A stretch of 64,000 nucleotides of DNA from Capra hircus (lineage: Eukaryota; Chordata; Mammalia; Artiodactyla; Bovidae): the NCBI RefSeq assembly GCF_001704415.2, contig NW_017189885.1, positions 62,001 to 126,000 of the forward strand. The letters are read 5' to 3'. The notes beneath the pieces are model-generated. The model saw only the letters and a program-made list of their open reading frames with translations, was not told where the DNA came from and did no database searches. Positions 10,924 through 23,189 of the stretch are shown piece after piece. Numbering within the stretch: position 1 is the first letter of the stretch; each line of letters opens with the position of its first letter. The translations under genes and the position numbers were made by a program.

Positions 10924-12243
10924 TGCCAGGAGCCAGCGTGAGGAACTCCGCCCGTGACAAAGGTCATGAGGAAGGAGGCTCAGCATTACACAAAGGTGGG
11001 ATCAAGCCTCAGGAGACCCCCTGTTCCCGAGCATCTACCCCGAAAACCAGAGTCTGCCTACTTTACTGCTTTATGCTCTCAACTACACCTCTGACTTTAT
11101 GGGGGGCTGTCCCCAACCTCTCGGAGAAGGTGTTAACCTACAGCTCCAGTTAATAAAAATTCCTGGGCGTGACAAGAGTGTTTCAATTTACAAACTCCTC
11201 TAAAGGTTCTCTAGCCTGCCTGAGCAGGTTCGTCCAGCCACATGTGATTGTTTACAGCCTCCCAACCATGAGAGGCACAAGATGCTTTAAACTTTCTAAA
11301 TACAGATTCTTTTGAGAAGTCAGAAAATTATTAGTATAGTATAGTGGGTTGATTAGAAATTATATTGAAGGGTTTTTCATTTGTTGAGTCAATATTTGCT
11401 GCTAAATCTCCATATTCCCTGCCCTTATAATGAATATAACTAGCATATGGGAGAAATAAGTATTAACCTTTGATACTAATCATGTTAAACCTTAGGCTAA
11501 GTAAATTTCTGTTCTTGATTATAACCCCCTGCACCCTCACCCTATAGTGAATGCAACTTTATCTGGTACCTTCGGAGGGTGGTGCCTAGTTTAAGAAAAA
11601 ATCACCCCTGGAAAAAATAAAGTTTTCTGGTTGACTGACCATTATCAGAAAGGGCCATAAAATGTCAGCAGGCCTCATGGCCAGAAGATGATGTAAAACC
11701 CCTAAGACCTTTTTGTATACATTTCTATGAAGCACCTGATTTTGCTAAAAGGTAAGGACTGCTGATCCCCATGTGACTTTAAAATTTCCATTTGTCTCTC
11801 TGTGTAAAAAAAGGTACATAAAGAAACCTGAAAATAAAGAAAACGGATCAGTTTCTGCAAAGACTGACTTCCCCGTGTCGTTCTTTTTTTCCCCTTCTGG
11901 CTGAATTCCCATCTGAAGCGTGGATGCTCACCATGTCTACTTACTTGCCCTGGCTTTTAAGACCCATGTGAGAGGGAGCCCAAGATGGGGCACCCTCTGC
12001 TATTCAAGTGGGCACCAGTGGCCTACGTATGGTGCCTACGTATGGTACCTACATATGGTACAAATTCCTTGTCTTATTCCACGTAAACCAAGTTATTCAG
12101 CCTCTTTTCCTCCACTAATTTTCCTACTACACTATCCTTTTCTAATCTCTCTTTGTATCTGTAGTGAAATAAGTTGTTTCTCAGGACGCCTACTCCATCT
12201 CCCCTTCAAATTACCCTGGATCCACTGGGGCTGGACCCCGGCA
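10924..12243 (+). repeat. Solo class II (ERVK-type) long LTR
   Basis: A 1320-bp element starting TGCCAGGAGCC and ending CCCCGGCA. It is flanked by 6-bp near-duplicates, CTGAGT (10918-10923) and CCGAGT (12244-12249), the duplication size typical of class II ERVs. AATAAA lies at 11833-11838, followed by a C/T-rich R-U5-like stretch. It resembles the long ruminant ERVK LTRs (BTLTR1 type, recalled from memory). No internal viral genes are attached, so it is a solo LTR left by recombination. Confidence 0.82.
12022..12060 (+). repeat. 13-bp x 3 tandem repeat inside the solo LTR
   Basis: Three consecutive copies of CCTACGTATGGTR, the third with one change (CCTACATATGGTA). This is a local slippage expansion near the 3' end of the LTR. 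Confidence 0.9.
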
Positions 12244-12301
12244 CCGAGTTTCAAACTTTTGCATCAAATTTAGGACAAAATATTATGTACTGAAAACTCC
12301 C

Positions 12302-12420
12302 AGCTTTGTGGTTAGGGCTCAGCACTTTCAGAGCCAGGGGTCCAAGTTCAAACCCTTGGTCAGAGAACAAGGACCCTTCAAGGAGCAGCTTGGCCCAAAA
12401 CAATGCGGGCCACAGATATT
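12302..12420 (+). mobile_element. CHR-type SINE
   Basis: Shows the tRNA-like head (GTGGTTAGGGCTCAGC), a GTTCAAACCC box-B-like element and the GGTCAGAGAACAAGGACC body typical of cetartiodactyl CHR SINEs. Confidence 0.75.
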
Positions 12421-12465
12421 ATCACAGGGAGTTAACGCACAAATTTAAAAAAATTGTACTAGTAA

Positions 12466-12663
12466 TCAGAGGCATCCTTGGTGGCTCAAAAAGTAAAGAA
12501 TTTGTCAGAGATACAAACCTGATTCTTGGGTAGGAAAGATACCCTGGAGGAGGGCACAGCAATTCACTCCAGTATTCTTGCCTGGGGAATTCCATGGACA
12601 CAGGAGCCTGTGGGACTACAGTCCATAAAAATCACAGAGTAGAACATGACTGAGCGACTTACA
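12466..12663 (+). mobile_element. Bov-tA SINE
   Basis: tRNA-like head (TCCTTGGTGGCTCAAAAAG), then the Bov-A body and a BovB-like 3' end (GAACATGACTGAGCGACTT). Confidence 0.88.
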
Positions 12664-12699
12664 CCACAACCAAAGAACAGTGCTGACGACACACAACAG

Positions 12700-14222
12700 A
12701 GTGTTTAATGGCAAGAGAAAAGATTATGATGATGATTAACAAAATGTTATGAAAGGACTTTAAAAAGTCTATAGAGGAATTGATGGCAGAGAGAATCTCC
12801 CCACAAAAACATCAAAAATTCATCTGCATGTGGAACAACTCCTCCAGAATACCTCTTAACACTAACAGAAGACCCCAGCCTTCCAGAAAGGCAAGCCAAT
12901 CTCCTCAGAATGAAGTAAAGTGAAAAATAAAGATAAAAGAAGACACAAATAATTTCAGGACATGACCTGCTCCTGGGGTAGGGAGTCCTGAAGGATGAAA
13001 AGTTTCTGCACACTCAAGGTGGGGGACAGGAGGAGCTTCAAAACCTCAGAGGGCAGTGCAGGTGCTCGGAAAGCAAAAATGGAGAAAACTAACCACAGAG
13101 ATCACTCCTGAGTAACAGTTCTCAGCAGAGAACTGGCTTGCACTCCTGGGCTGGGTACTCAAGCTCAGGCTTCAGACCCCACGCAGAGAACTGGGGTTGG
13201 CTGTTGTGAGGATATACTGAGGGGCTAGGAAGACACAGCTGATGGAATCTAGGGAAAACCTTGGGCATTCCAGAGAGACAAAAGATGATTGCCATGTGAA
13301 TGTTCTAATTCCACGTGTTGCAGAATGCAGGACTTGACGTTCCAAAGTATTGCAGGTGATAAGGCCTCAGTGGACTGTGACCCTGGAGGTAGATTACACT
13401 AAATCCAGCATGAGTGACAGAGGCAAGACTGTATGTACTACAGATTATGATCCTATAAGAGAGATCACCTCCATGGCCACCTGACAACTGCTAGGGCCAG
13501 TGTGTGGGCCAGAGGTGGAGAACAAGAGGTGTGCAATCTTGACCCCAGTGGCCGCAGCTGTCACCAAGCTGTGAGCCACCACAAGTTGTTGCCCATACCT
13601 TCCACAGAGCCTGAGGGGCTCAACTCTGCTGAGGGACACACAACCTGCAGGCAACTCCCCTGGGAAGCCAGTCACCTGCCTCAGACCATGGTGACTTCCG
13701 GCAGTTCCTGGCCACACCAGACACTCTACACACACCACTGTGTCTGCTGTCCCCCTCGCTCTCCCCAGTCCAGTTGAGCACCTGAGCCCTAATATGTTGC
13801 TGCTCTCACCCTCCTAAGTCTGAGTGAGGAATCGATACTGTAGAGCAGTCCAAGCAGAGGCATGCCACAAACCAAGCAGAAAACCAGGGACTGGATATGT
13901 GAGCAAAGAGGAGGAAGAAATTCACTCCAGCAGATGTGGGGGACTAAATCACCACAATTAGCCTTAGACTGTGGACTTTATGGTCAACTGTGGATTTGGG
14001 AGCAAGTATAAGCTGGAGTAAGCCAAGATCTGAGTTTGAATTGATGCTACACTGCACACAACATGTACAGAGATCTTCCTAGATACACTGGAGGACTTTC
14101 AGAGTAGGCAAATTGGCAGGAGAACATATGGACAGGTCAAAGAAAAAATACGAGGACATTCTTTTTACTAACACTGTCTACGCATTTTTCTCTTTTTTCA
14201 TATGGTTCTAAAGTGGTTCTTC
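12700..14222 (+). mobile_element. L1 5' UTR fragment
   Basis: Parallels the 5' UTRs of the two long L1s at 46.0 and 57.0 kb: a start of the GGAACAACTCC...CAGAAGACC type, GC-richer middle, and the GGACTTT...AGTATAAGCTGGAGTAAGC stretch near the end. It stops before ORF1, so it is 3'-truncated. Frames at 13445-13738 and 13502-13777 lie inside this UTR and are not genes. Confidence 0.7.
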
Positions 14223-14235
14223 TTTATTTTAAAAA

Positions 14236-14342
14236 TACTGCATTGGCTTGCCGTACCCTTCTCCAGAAAAGCTTCCCAACCAGGGGTCAAACCCTGGTTT
14301 CCTGTGTTGCAGGCAGATTCTTAACCCTGTTTGAACTACAGG
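14236..14342 (-). mobile_element. Bov-tA-type SINE head, minus strand
   Basis: Reads backwards as the tRNA-like part (GGGTCAAACCCTGG, TTGCAGGCAGATTCTTAACC on plus). The BovB-like end is missing. Confidence 0.7.
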
Positions 14343-14374
14343 GATGGGGGGATAATATATAATATATGTATAAT

Positions 14375-14555
14375 TACATTATCCCACTTTGCAACCCAAA
14401 GGACTTCCCTGTGCCAGGCTTCCCTGTTCATCAACAACTGCTGGAGCCTGCTTAAACTCATGTTTGTTCAGCTAATTGGTGATGCCATCAACCATCTCAT
14501 CCTCTGTTATCCCATTCTCCTGCCTTCAGTCTTTCCCAGCATCAGGGAACCTGTA
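14375..14555 (-). mobile_element. BovB 3'-end piece, left arm of a palindrome
   Basis: Reads as the 3' part of BovB backwards, from TTTGCAACCC near 14386 to TTTCCCAGCATCAGGG at 14531-14546. The next element is the same region of BovB in the opposite direction. Confidence 0.75.
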
Positions 14556-14559
14556 CTGA

Positions 14560-14832
14560 ATATTCACTGAAAGGACTGATGCTGAAGCTGAAAACTCCAA
14601 TACTTTGGCAACCTGTGGAAAGAACTGACTCACTAGAAAAGACCCTTATGCTGGGAAAGACTGAAGGCAGGAGAAGGGGATGACACAGGATAAAATGGTT
14701 GGATGGCATCACCAAGTAAACGACCATGAGCTTAAGCAAGCTCCAAAAGTTGGTGATGGACAGGGAAGCTTGGCGTGCTGCAGTCTGCTGGGTCACAAAG
14801 AGTCGGACATGACTGAGCGACTGAACTGAGCT
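14560..14832 (+). mobile_element. BovB 3'-end piece, right arm of a palindrome
   Basis: Forward BovB ORF C-terminus and 3' end, finishing with GACATGACTGAGCGACTGAA and a short tail. Together with 14375-14555 it forms a long imperfect inverted repeat. Confidence 0.82.
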
Positions 14833-15420
14833 GATGGAAACCGACAAGTCACTTTCATTAAAGACATACATGTACTCATATACACTATAAATTTGTGGCA
14901 AACACAAAAAACTAGTGATTTTTTCAATTGAAAAAGCTAAAGGAGAAAGACAACTGAAACAATTCTGAAGAAAAGAACATATACAAAGATTTTATTACAA
15001 AGTTAGTTTTAAAAACACTGTGTACAGATATGAACAGACCAATGGCACCAAACTAGAGCAATTTAATACTTGAATTACAAATCAGTGGCAGAAAGTTTAC
15101 ATTAAAAAAAAAAGTATCAGAATCTAACATCAAAAATATAAAAAATATTCTAGATATGCTAATAATCTATACATATTTTTTTAAAAGAAAACTTTAAAGA
15201 CCTGTGGCAGGCAGGAGATTTACTGAAGATAGAAAAAACATAAGTCACCCAAGATTTCTTTAAAATTATCTATTAAGTTCCACTCAACAAAATATGGTAG
15301 AAACAAAGCTAAAAGAAAACTCACAAACTGAAAGAAGGTTATCTGCAGCGTAAGCAATCAGCCAATCACTTTTACACAAACATAAAACTACAGCTTTAAA
15401 ATCATTAAGAAAAATGTGTC
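14833..15420 (-). other. Unique segment with minus-strand poly(A)-signal-like site
   Basis: No repeat was recognised. On the minus strand it reads like a 3' UTR end: AT-rich sequence leading to TGTAATAAAATC (AATAAA on plus 14989-14994 as TTTATT) followed by T/G-rich sequence. It could be an intronic poly(A) site, a retrocopy tail or chance. No coding frame accompanies it. Confidence 0.3.
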
Positions 15421-17195
15421 AGTGGAAGGTAGCTAAGATGGAGTAGGAAGACCCTCAGCTCAGCTCCTCTTATGGACACTCCATAATTTTATCTATTTAC
15501 AAAATAAGTATTGATAAGAAAAGATTAGCTTCCACAACTAAAATAATATAAAATAAGGATTATGAAAAGACAAGAGAGAAGGGGTAGATATACAGAACCA
15601 TCGAAACCTACACATATCCAGAAGTGGCAGGATAATCACAACTGCAGAACTAAGGAAGAAAGAATTGAAGCACCACATTAGGCTCCATAGCCAGTAACTC
15701 TTGCACTAGGAGTACAAGTACCCAGGATACTTGGCTTTGAAAGCCAGTGGGCCTTACTTTAAGGACACCCATAGGGCTACAGGAAATAGACTCCCTTCTT
15801 AAAAGGCACAAACAGAAGCGGCAGTTTGAAAGAGTTTGAAAGACACCTAGGTCAGAACAGCCTGCTGATACCTAATCTTGGGAGACAACCCCAGAGAGGC
15901 AGGAGGCAAATGGGAGCTCAATCTGGAGACATAGTCACTGGAGGCACCCACTTTAGGGAGCTTTGTTCTACCATGCAGTAGTGGTGCTGGCAAGAAGCAT
16001 CATTCTGAAATCCTCCTTCTAGCTGCCTGTCCACAGTTCTTGGAAGTTTCATGCTAAGGAACTAGCCAGGAGGGGACAAAGCCCCACAACCAGGCAACCA
16101 GCTACCATAACCAGGCGACCAGCTACCATAAAGTTCTTGAGCCTACAGCTGTCCTGGGAATTGATTTCAAATAGAAGTGCATCAGCACATAGCATGAAAC
16201 CCCAGACTGGGAACCCCATGGGACTTCACAGCCAGCCATCCAGAACCAGGCCTGCCAACACCAACTCTAGGATACCTAAGGCTCTACTACCAGAGACCAG
16301 GGACTCAGTTCTGCCCACTACTGGACCAGCACCAACCCCAAGACCTGCTAATACTCCACAGCCAGATGCCCCTATAAAACCAGACATATCTATGAGTACC
16401 CAGCTGTTTCTGTATAAGGCAGAGCCTGGCAAGCAACCAGACTTGAGGCAAGTATTCCTACTAGATGACCCACAGCAGTCACCCTGGTATAACAAAAAGA
16501 CTCACACAGCCCACAATGGGAGCATGCATACAGCATACAGTCCTGGTAACCAGACAGAAGTCAGCTCTGCTGGGATGCATAGAATATCTCCTAAAAAAGT
16601 CCATTTATCCAAAGTCAGGAAACATAACCAAACTGCCACATGCACTGAAGTAAAACCTCAAGGGGAACTAAATAAATTGGAGACAGGCAATCTACTCAAT
16701 GAAGACCCAAGGAAATGATCATAAAGATGATCAAACAACTTGGGAGAAAAACAGATGCACAAGTGCAAAGTCACAACTTTTTAACAGCCAGGAAATATAA
16801 ACAATGACCAAACAATAATACAGCAACAGTAGAAAGAATCAACAGCAGATTAGATGATACAGAGAAATTGATGAGCTGGAAGAAACTAGTGCAAATCACT
16901 CATGCTGAACTGAAAAAAGAAAAAGGAATGAAAACAAGAATACCTTTAGAGTCACGTTGGATAACTTCAAGTGTACTGATACTCACATTACAGAGAGTCT
17001 CAGAAGAGACTGAGAGAGAGCAGAGAACATATGTGAAGAGCTAAAAGCTGGAAACTTTGCTAATGTGGGAAAGGAAACAGTCACCCAAGTCAAAGACCCA
17101 AAGAGAGTCCATAAAGAACAAACCTAAACAAGAAAACACCACAAATCAAACTGGTAAAAGTTAAAAGACAAAAACATAGTATCAGAAACAAATCA
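15421..17195 (+). mobile_element. Old L1, 5' UTR and ORF1 part
   Basis: Starts with the L1-like AAGATGGAGTAGGAAGACCCTC, continues with UTR-like sequence, then ORF1-like coiled-coil sequence near 16800-17190 (AGAATCAACAGCAGATTAGA and onward). Too many stops to code. The 193-codon frame 16137-16718 lies in the UTR part and is Pro/Thr/Ser-rich by composition only. Confidence 0.65.
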
Positions 17196-17385
17196 TGGGG
17201 CTTTCCCTCATAGTCCAGTGGTTGAGACTCCATGCTCCCAATGCACTGAAACCATATTCAATCCCCGGTCAAGGAACTAGATCCCACATGCTGCAACAAA
17301 GAGTTCACATGCCACAACAAAAGATACCAGTTGGTGCAATGAAGTCCTGGCACAGCCAAATAAGTAAATATAAACAAGCAAATTA
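17196..17385 (+). mobile_element. CHR-type SINE inside the old L1
   Basis: GGGCTTTCCCTCATAGTCCA head, box-B-like ATTCAATCCCCGG, and the GTCAAGGAACTAGATCCCAC and GCAACAAAGAGTTCAC tail segments. It splits the L1. Confidence 0.85.
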
Positions 17386-17399
17386 AAACAGTTACATAC

Positions 17400-19190
17400 A
17401 AGGGAATTGCCCATATTTATATGACTAATCTATAACTGCAAGAATAATACAATTGGGAAAAGAGAACCTCTTTCATAAAAACCATTGAGAAAACTGCACA
17501 ACTATATCCAAAACAATCAAACTGGACTACTCTCTCACATTATGCACACAGAAAAAATACCCCTCAGTACTTTTAAAGATCTAAAGGTAAGATCTGAAAC
17601 CATAAGGATTCTAGTAGAAAGCACAGGGAGTAAGCACTTTGACACCACTATTAGTATTTCATATACATATTTTCTCTCATAAGGGAAGTAAAAAGAATCA
17701 AATCTGGAATGATATCACACTACTAAGCTTTAGCACAGCAAAGGAAAATTATCAACAAAATGAAAAGGTCCCTAGCTGAATGGAAGAAGACATTTGCAAA
17801 GGATAGAGCTGATATGGAGTTAATGTCTAAAATGGAAAAGTCACATACCAAAAAAAGAAAGAAAAAAACCAAACTCATAAACTACTCAATCAAAAAATGG
17901 GCAGAAAATCTGAATAGACATTTTCCTAAAATACAGACAGTCAAAGTACACACAAAGATGCTCAACATCACTAATTATTAGAGAAAAGGAAATCAAAACT
18001 ATAATGACGTGGCACATCCATCAGAATGGCTAGTACCCAAAAGACAACAAGTAAGTATCGGCAAGGATGTGAAGACAAATGAACACTTTCGCACTGTGGG
18101 TGGGAATATAAACTAGTACACCCACCATGAAGAGAATAATGAAGATTCCTTAAAAAATGAAAAACAGATCTGCATAAGACCCAGCAATTCCACTCCTAAA
18201 TATTTATTAAAATGAAACAGTAATTAGAGGAGATACATATACCCCTATGCTCACTGCAGGAGTATTTCAATCAGCCAAGATGAATGGATTAAGATGATGA
18301 TTGGATTAAGATGTAGCACATCAGCCATATAAAAGAACAGAATTAACTACTTCCATTTGTGATGTGTATAATCATAGAGGATATCAGAATTAGTAAAACA
18401 TCACAAATACTGTGATTTCACTTCTATGTGGGATCTAAAGAAACAAATGAACAAACATTAAAGGAAAAAAACAGTGATAGATAAGAAAGAGGTAGTTATA
18501 TGGGTGAAAGATGGAAAAAGGAAACAAATAGGTGAGGGAGATTAATAGGTAATAACTTCCAGCCGCAAAATAAATGAATTAGAACCATGAATACAGTGTG
18601 GGAAACAGAGTCAGTAACTGCAGTATCCTTGTGTGGCAACAGACTATAACAAGACTTACTGTGATGATCACACTGAAATGTAGAGATTAAGCAGAAACAT
18701 CACAGATTGTGCATTAACGATCTAACATAACTGTTGCAGGTCAACTAGAACAAACATACTCACAGAAAAACAGATCAGATTTGTGGTTACTAGAGGGAGT
18801 GGTTGGGGGAGTGGGAAGTGGACAAAGGCAGTCCAAAAGTACAAGCTTCCACTTAATAAGTACTAAGGATGTAAGGCACAGCATGACAAACATAGTTGAA
18901 CACTGCTGTATGTTACATATGAACCTAACAGTTATTATCAAAGGTAAAAATATTTTTTTTCCACTTATTTAACTATGTATCTGTGAGATGACTGGTATTC
19001 AATGAACTTACTATGATAATCTTTTCACAGCACATGAAACTCTTGCCTTAAACTTACACAGTGTATAATGAAACTGGAGGAAGACAAACAATGGGTCATG
19101 AATTTAAATGAGCAATTCACTGAACAGTTAAAATATATATATATGTAAAGCAATTATTAAAAAAATTAAAAATATATATATATAAAGCAG
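17400..19190 (+). mobile_element. Old L1, ORF2 3' end and 3' UTR
   Basis: L1 ORF2 C-terminal sequence (TGGGCAGAAAATCTGAATAG, AACACTTTCGCACTGTGGGT and similar), then a 3' UTR ending in an A/TA-rich tail near 19190. The RT domain is missing, so the element has a large internal deletion. The small frame 17760-17981 is ORF2 remnant. Confidence 0.8.
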
Positions 19191-19827
19191 CTCCACATGA
19201 CCAATATTCTATTAAATGGAAAGTTAAAGCAACACTTCATTAAAACTAATCTATAACTTACTAATGCTAATGTATCAACAGTACCAAAATACTTTCAGAA
19301 AAACTGAATTTTCTGGAAATCTAATATGTAACTTAAGAGAGACTGCTGTATCCCCCTATCCACTTCCTCATTTGTTCTGAAACACAACTGGTCATATTGG
19401 CCTCTGAAAAGAACTACTACACACTACTACACTAGAGTTATAGAGAAAGGAGAGTAAAGAAGTTCTTAGTATTTTTATGAAAAAATGTAAGCTATTCTCT
19501 CACAACACCGTAAAAAAAATTAAGAGATCCCCAGGGGTTCCTGGACCACATTCCAGGAACCACTAATCTAGACCCCTATGTAACATTAAGTGTCCTGCAA
19601 AAAGTGACTGCGTGACTTATATGAAAAAATACTAAATGAAACATTTAATGGGACGCATTTTCAGTAAGTGTAAAACACAGATGTTGTTTTGGGTATACAA
19701 TGCCAAGGACATCAATTGCTTCTGCGGAAAAGAAAAAGAACTAAGATTGAGGAAAACAATTTAACTGAATTCTTTAAAAGGACTTATTTTATAAATATAT
19801 ACATATTTTATAAAATATACTGAAATA
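19191..19827. other. Unique AT-rich DNA
   Basis: Nothing recognised: no open frame of note and no familiar repeat. Confidence 0.5.
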
Positions 19828-20040
19828 GGGCTTCCCTCAAAGCTCAGTTGGTAAAGAATCTACCTGGAATGCAGGAGACCAGGGTTTGATCCCTGGGTCG
19901 GGAAGACCCCCCTGCAGAAGGAAATGGCAACCCACTCCAGTAGTCTTGCCTGGAGAATCCCATGGACAGGGGAGCCTGGCAGGCTACAGTCCATGGCGTT
20001 GCCAAGAGTCAGACATGACTTAGCAACTGAATCATCACCA
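19828..20040 (+). mobile_element. Bov-tA SINE, well preserved
   Basis: Complete tRNA-like head (GGCTTCCCTCAAAGCTCAG, GGTTTGATCCCTGG), Bov-A body and BovB-like end. The frame 19924-20358 is SINE-derived. Confidence 0.93.
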
Positions 20041-20083
20041 CCACTGAAAAATACTAATAATAATGGAATAACTTTTTTATCAG

Positions 20084-20292
20084 CTTTCCTGGTGGCTCAG
20101 ACAGTAAATATCCTCCTGCAACGTGGGAGATGGAGGTTCAATCTGAGGATCAGGAAAAGCCCCAGAAAGACATGGTTACCAACTCTAGTACTCATGCCTG
20201 AAATCCCATGGACAGACCAGCCTGGTGGTCTACAGTATAAGGGGTTGCAAAGAGTCACACAGAACTTAGCCAATAACACTTTCACTTTCACT
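20084..20292 (+). mobile_element. Bov-tA SINE, diverged
   Basis: Same layout as the preceding SINE and same orientation, but more mutated (for example GTTCAATCTGAGG in place of the box B consensus). It lies about 45 bp downstream of the other copy. Confidence 0.88.
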
Positions 20293-23189
20293 GTATTTCT
20301 ATCAGGTGTAAGGGGAGAGTGGAGCAGGGAGGAAAGTTTACTCCTGGCTCCCATTTGAACTAAGTGCCTTCATGAAGTGGACACAGTAAGTCCTATTATT
20401 TATACCCTGTCAAAAACGTATGTTAATCTAGTTTATTTCAATTGCAAAATTATTCAACTTTATGTAAATCTCTGTATTTAATCATTCAAATAACATTTAA
20501 TGAAAATAATGTGCCAGATCCTTTTGCTAGGGAGACAAGGATGACTACCTGTCTGTTACAAGCAGGACTATTTCAAAGAAAACAAAATATGAACCAGAGT
20601 TAAAATATAATAAATTTAATAGGAAATTAAAGATGTCTGTATCATTCTATGTGACAAGGAAGGCAGGCTTGAAAACTAAAGTCACAAATGGAAAGCAAGC
20701 AGCAGGAGTTGTTAAGGGATTCCATGGAGAAATAGGTTTCCAACTCATAATATTGAGCACCTAACAGATGTCAAATTACACTTTATTGTAGCTATGTTAA
20801 GTACAAGTGTCAAGAAGGCAAATGAGATGTTCTAGAGGCAACTAGAAAAGCTAGGTGAGAAACTTAGGCAAGAGTGTAAGCATAATAAGGGACAGTAAGC
20901 CAGGGAAGAAAACTGGAGGAAACAAGAGGACTGATCTCAAAGGAGAGCCAGTATTTAGGTTTGGAAAAGAAACCATAGCTGACAAAGGAGGAACAGTTCC
21001 TGAAGCACAAAACACTTATATGACACACCAATTAATATACTGTGGAACAGTTTTGTAATTTGGGAAACAATGAATTCAGAAATATGTGGGAAAAAGAAAT
21101 AAATTATTTTTATAAGATGAGAGAACCCAAGAAAATTTTAAGGAGAAATGAATCAGCAGAATGTTAGGCTAGATATCTGGCAGTGAAAGAAAATGTATGA
21201 AAATCTACATGGAAATAGAGTAAAAATATGAGGCTGCAGAGAACAAACGTCAAATGTCCATCTACATTTCTCACCTAAGTATTTCAACAAAATTTCAAAC
21301 ACTGAGCTGAAGAAAATTTTTTTAAGCATAAATAATGCAAAGAAGATTAATTTGTGAGCATATAAATTAAAACACCGTCAGAGAAAGCATTCACAAAAAG
21401 CAGTTTTTTTTTAAGGAAATGTTTTTCTACATAAATCCAAATAGTTGGCTAATAAAGTGTTCTTCCTATAATCAAAATCTACCCCTTTAAGCAAAAAACA
21501 TTTTATATTTAATCATTTCTAATCGAAATGCTTTAAAGTAATACACTTACCTGTATTCTCAATTAAACATATGAGTTTAACATACTCTTAATCTTGAACA
21601 TCCACTGTTGCTGTACTGGAACATCTGCTGCTGCTGTACTGTGCAGCATACAGTTCTATCTTCTTAAGAGTTGTTTCTCAGCTGTCAAGATATAAAGCAA
21701 CTACTTCTACAATTTATGTTTGTCCTTCACACCTCAACAACTAGGCTATATCAGCAACCCGCTTCCCATCTGTCTCCTTCAATTGAGTTTCTAAAATTTT
21801 CTAAACCGATGGTTCATGATAAATGTGATACTCTTTCTTTCTTATGGAAGGAACACCATTGTTACAAGTCTAGAAAACATGTTTTCTGAAACCTGCGCCT
21901 AGAACATTCATAAATTAATACACGAGCCTTAAAGCTTAGTTTAGAGAAGAGTAATGATATTTTCATAAACGGAGTTGCTTTCACCAGTGGGAAGAAAGTT
22001 TGCACAAGGCTATATGACGGTCATTCATTGTGCTCTCAGGAATTACTCTTGTTTTTAAACTGACCAAACTACTGTAATTTTCAACCACTGTCAGGTAAAA
22101 TTTTGTTACCTACAGAAGCCTATTTCCGAGGCAAACGTTAATTGGTGCTAAAACTTAGCAGAGAAAAAAATAGAAGACGCTAAGGACAGATGAAATAAAC
22201 AGCAGCAGAACTCAGTAATTTTTCTATTAACAAAAACACTGATGAACCTACCACCAGTTTTCATTACTTCTCAACTTTAAAAGTTCTGCAATGATTGGAG
22301 TCAGAACTGCTAAATAAACATGAAGCAGAGCATAGCTGTTCCATCAGTCTGCAACTTTAGTGTGAATCTACCTTTTCCAATCTCAATTTCCAGTTCTCCC
22401 CTACTTATATATGCACTCTGGTCAAACTGTAATTTGTGGTGTTTCTGAATACGGTTCATACTTAACATTTGCCTTTTCCCCACTCCTAACTCACCTAATT
22501 AAGTACCACACATTTTCAGCAAGTACCTTTGAAAATAGAAAGCCTTTCACTTCAGGAAACCCTTTCTGAAGTTGCAAATGAGGACTTCCTATCCCTATGA
22601 AAAAAACTCTTGCAAGCATCTCCTCATTTTAGAAACTTTGCCAATCTTTACTTAGTACACAGCAAGTTCATATGCGCTTCATTTTACCAATAAACTGGCC
22701 TATCACGAAGTCTAAAGTACAAAGCAAGGCAGCTGTTATCGTAAAACTTTTCAAATAAGGCAAAACTGTCAACAGAAGACTACAAGAACCCATAAACACT
22801 GCATCATATTTTATTTCCAAAGCTTAACATATAGCACAAAATCAACACTAACCGCTTAAACGCAGTTTTCCAGTAAGTTTCCCAGTTAAGGAAAAAAAGG
22901 CTTCAGACGTTGCTTTCCAGCAATTTGCATCTTGTGACCCAGAAAAAGTAGTGAGCCCTTATTTCCCCCATCAAATATCATTTTTATTATTGAAAAAGGG
23001 AGGCAAATTTTGGAAAACTGTATGGAAGGCACCCCCAAGCGTCATGAACTACTGTACTTAACTAAAAAAAAACACATTTCTGAGATTGTCATTTGCCTCT
23101 GTGAGCCCAGGAGCCTGGACGGCCATTGTGTGTAACTACCCTCGGGGAACTACAAACCAGGGCTTAAGTCGCAGGCTCGGGCTACTGGC
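20293..23189. other. Unique AT-rich DNA upstream of the CpG island
   Basis: No repeat or coding exon recognised in almost 3 kb, unusual for this window. Short frames (20855-21058, 21671-21889) have no supporting motif. If a minus-strand gene starts at 24 kb, this is the proximal part of its first intron and could hold regulatory sequence. Confidence 0.5.

Noticed and set aside
16137..16718. 193-codon open frame, the second longest in the window
   Set aside because: It lies in the 5' UTR part of an old L1. Composition is Pro/Thr/Ser-rich without domain character, and no promoter or splice signals accompany it.
19828..20040. tRNA-like sequences with box A and box B
   Set aside because: They are heads of Bov-tA and CHR SINEs with fused bodies. 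No intact cloverleaf tRNA gene was found here or in the other SINE heads.
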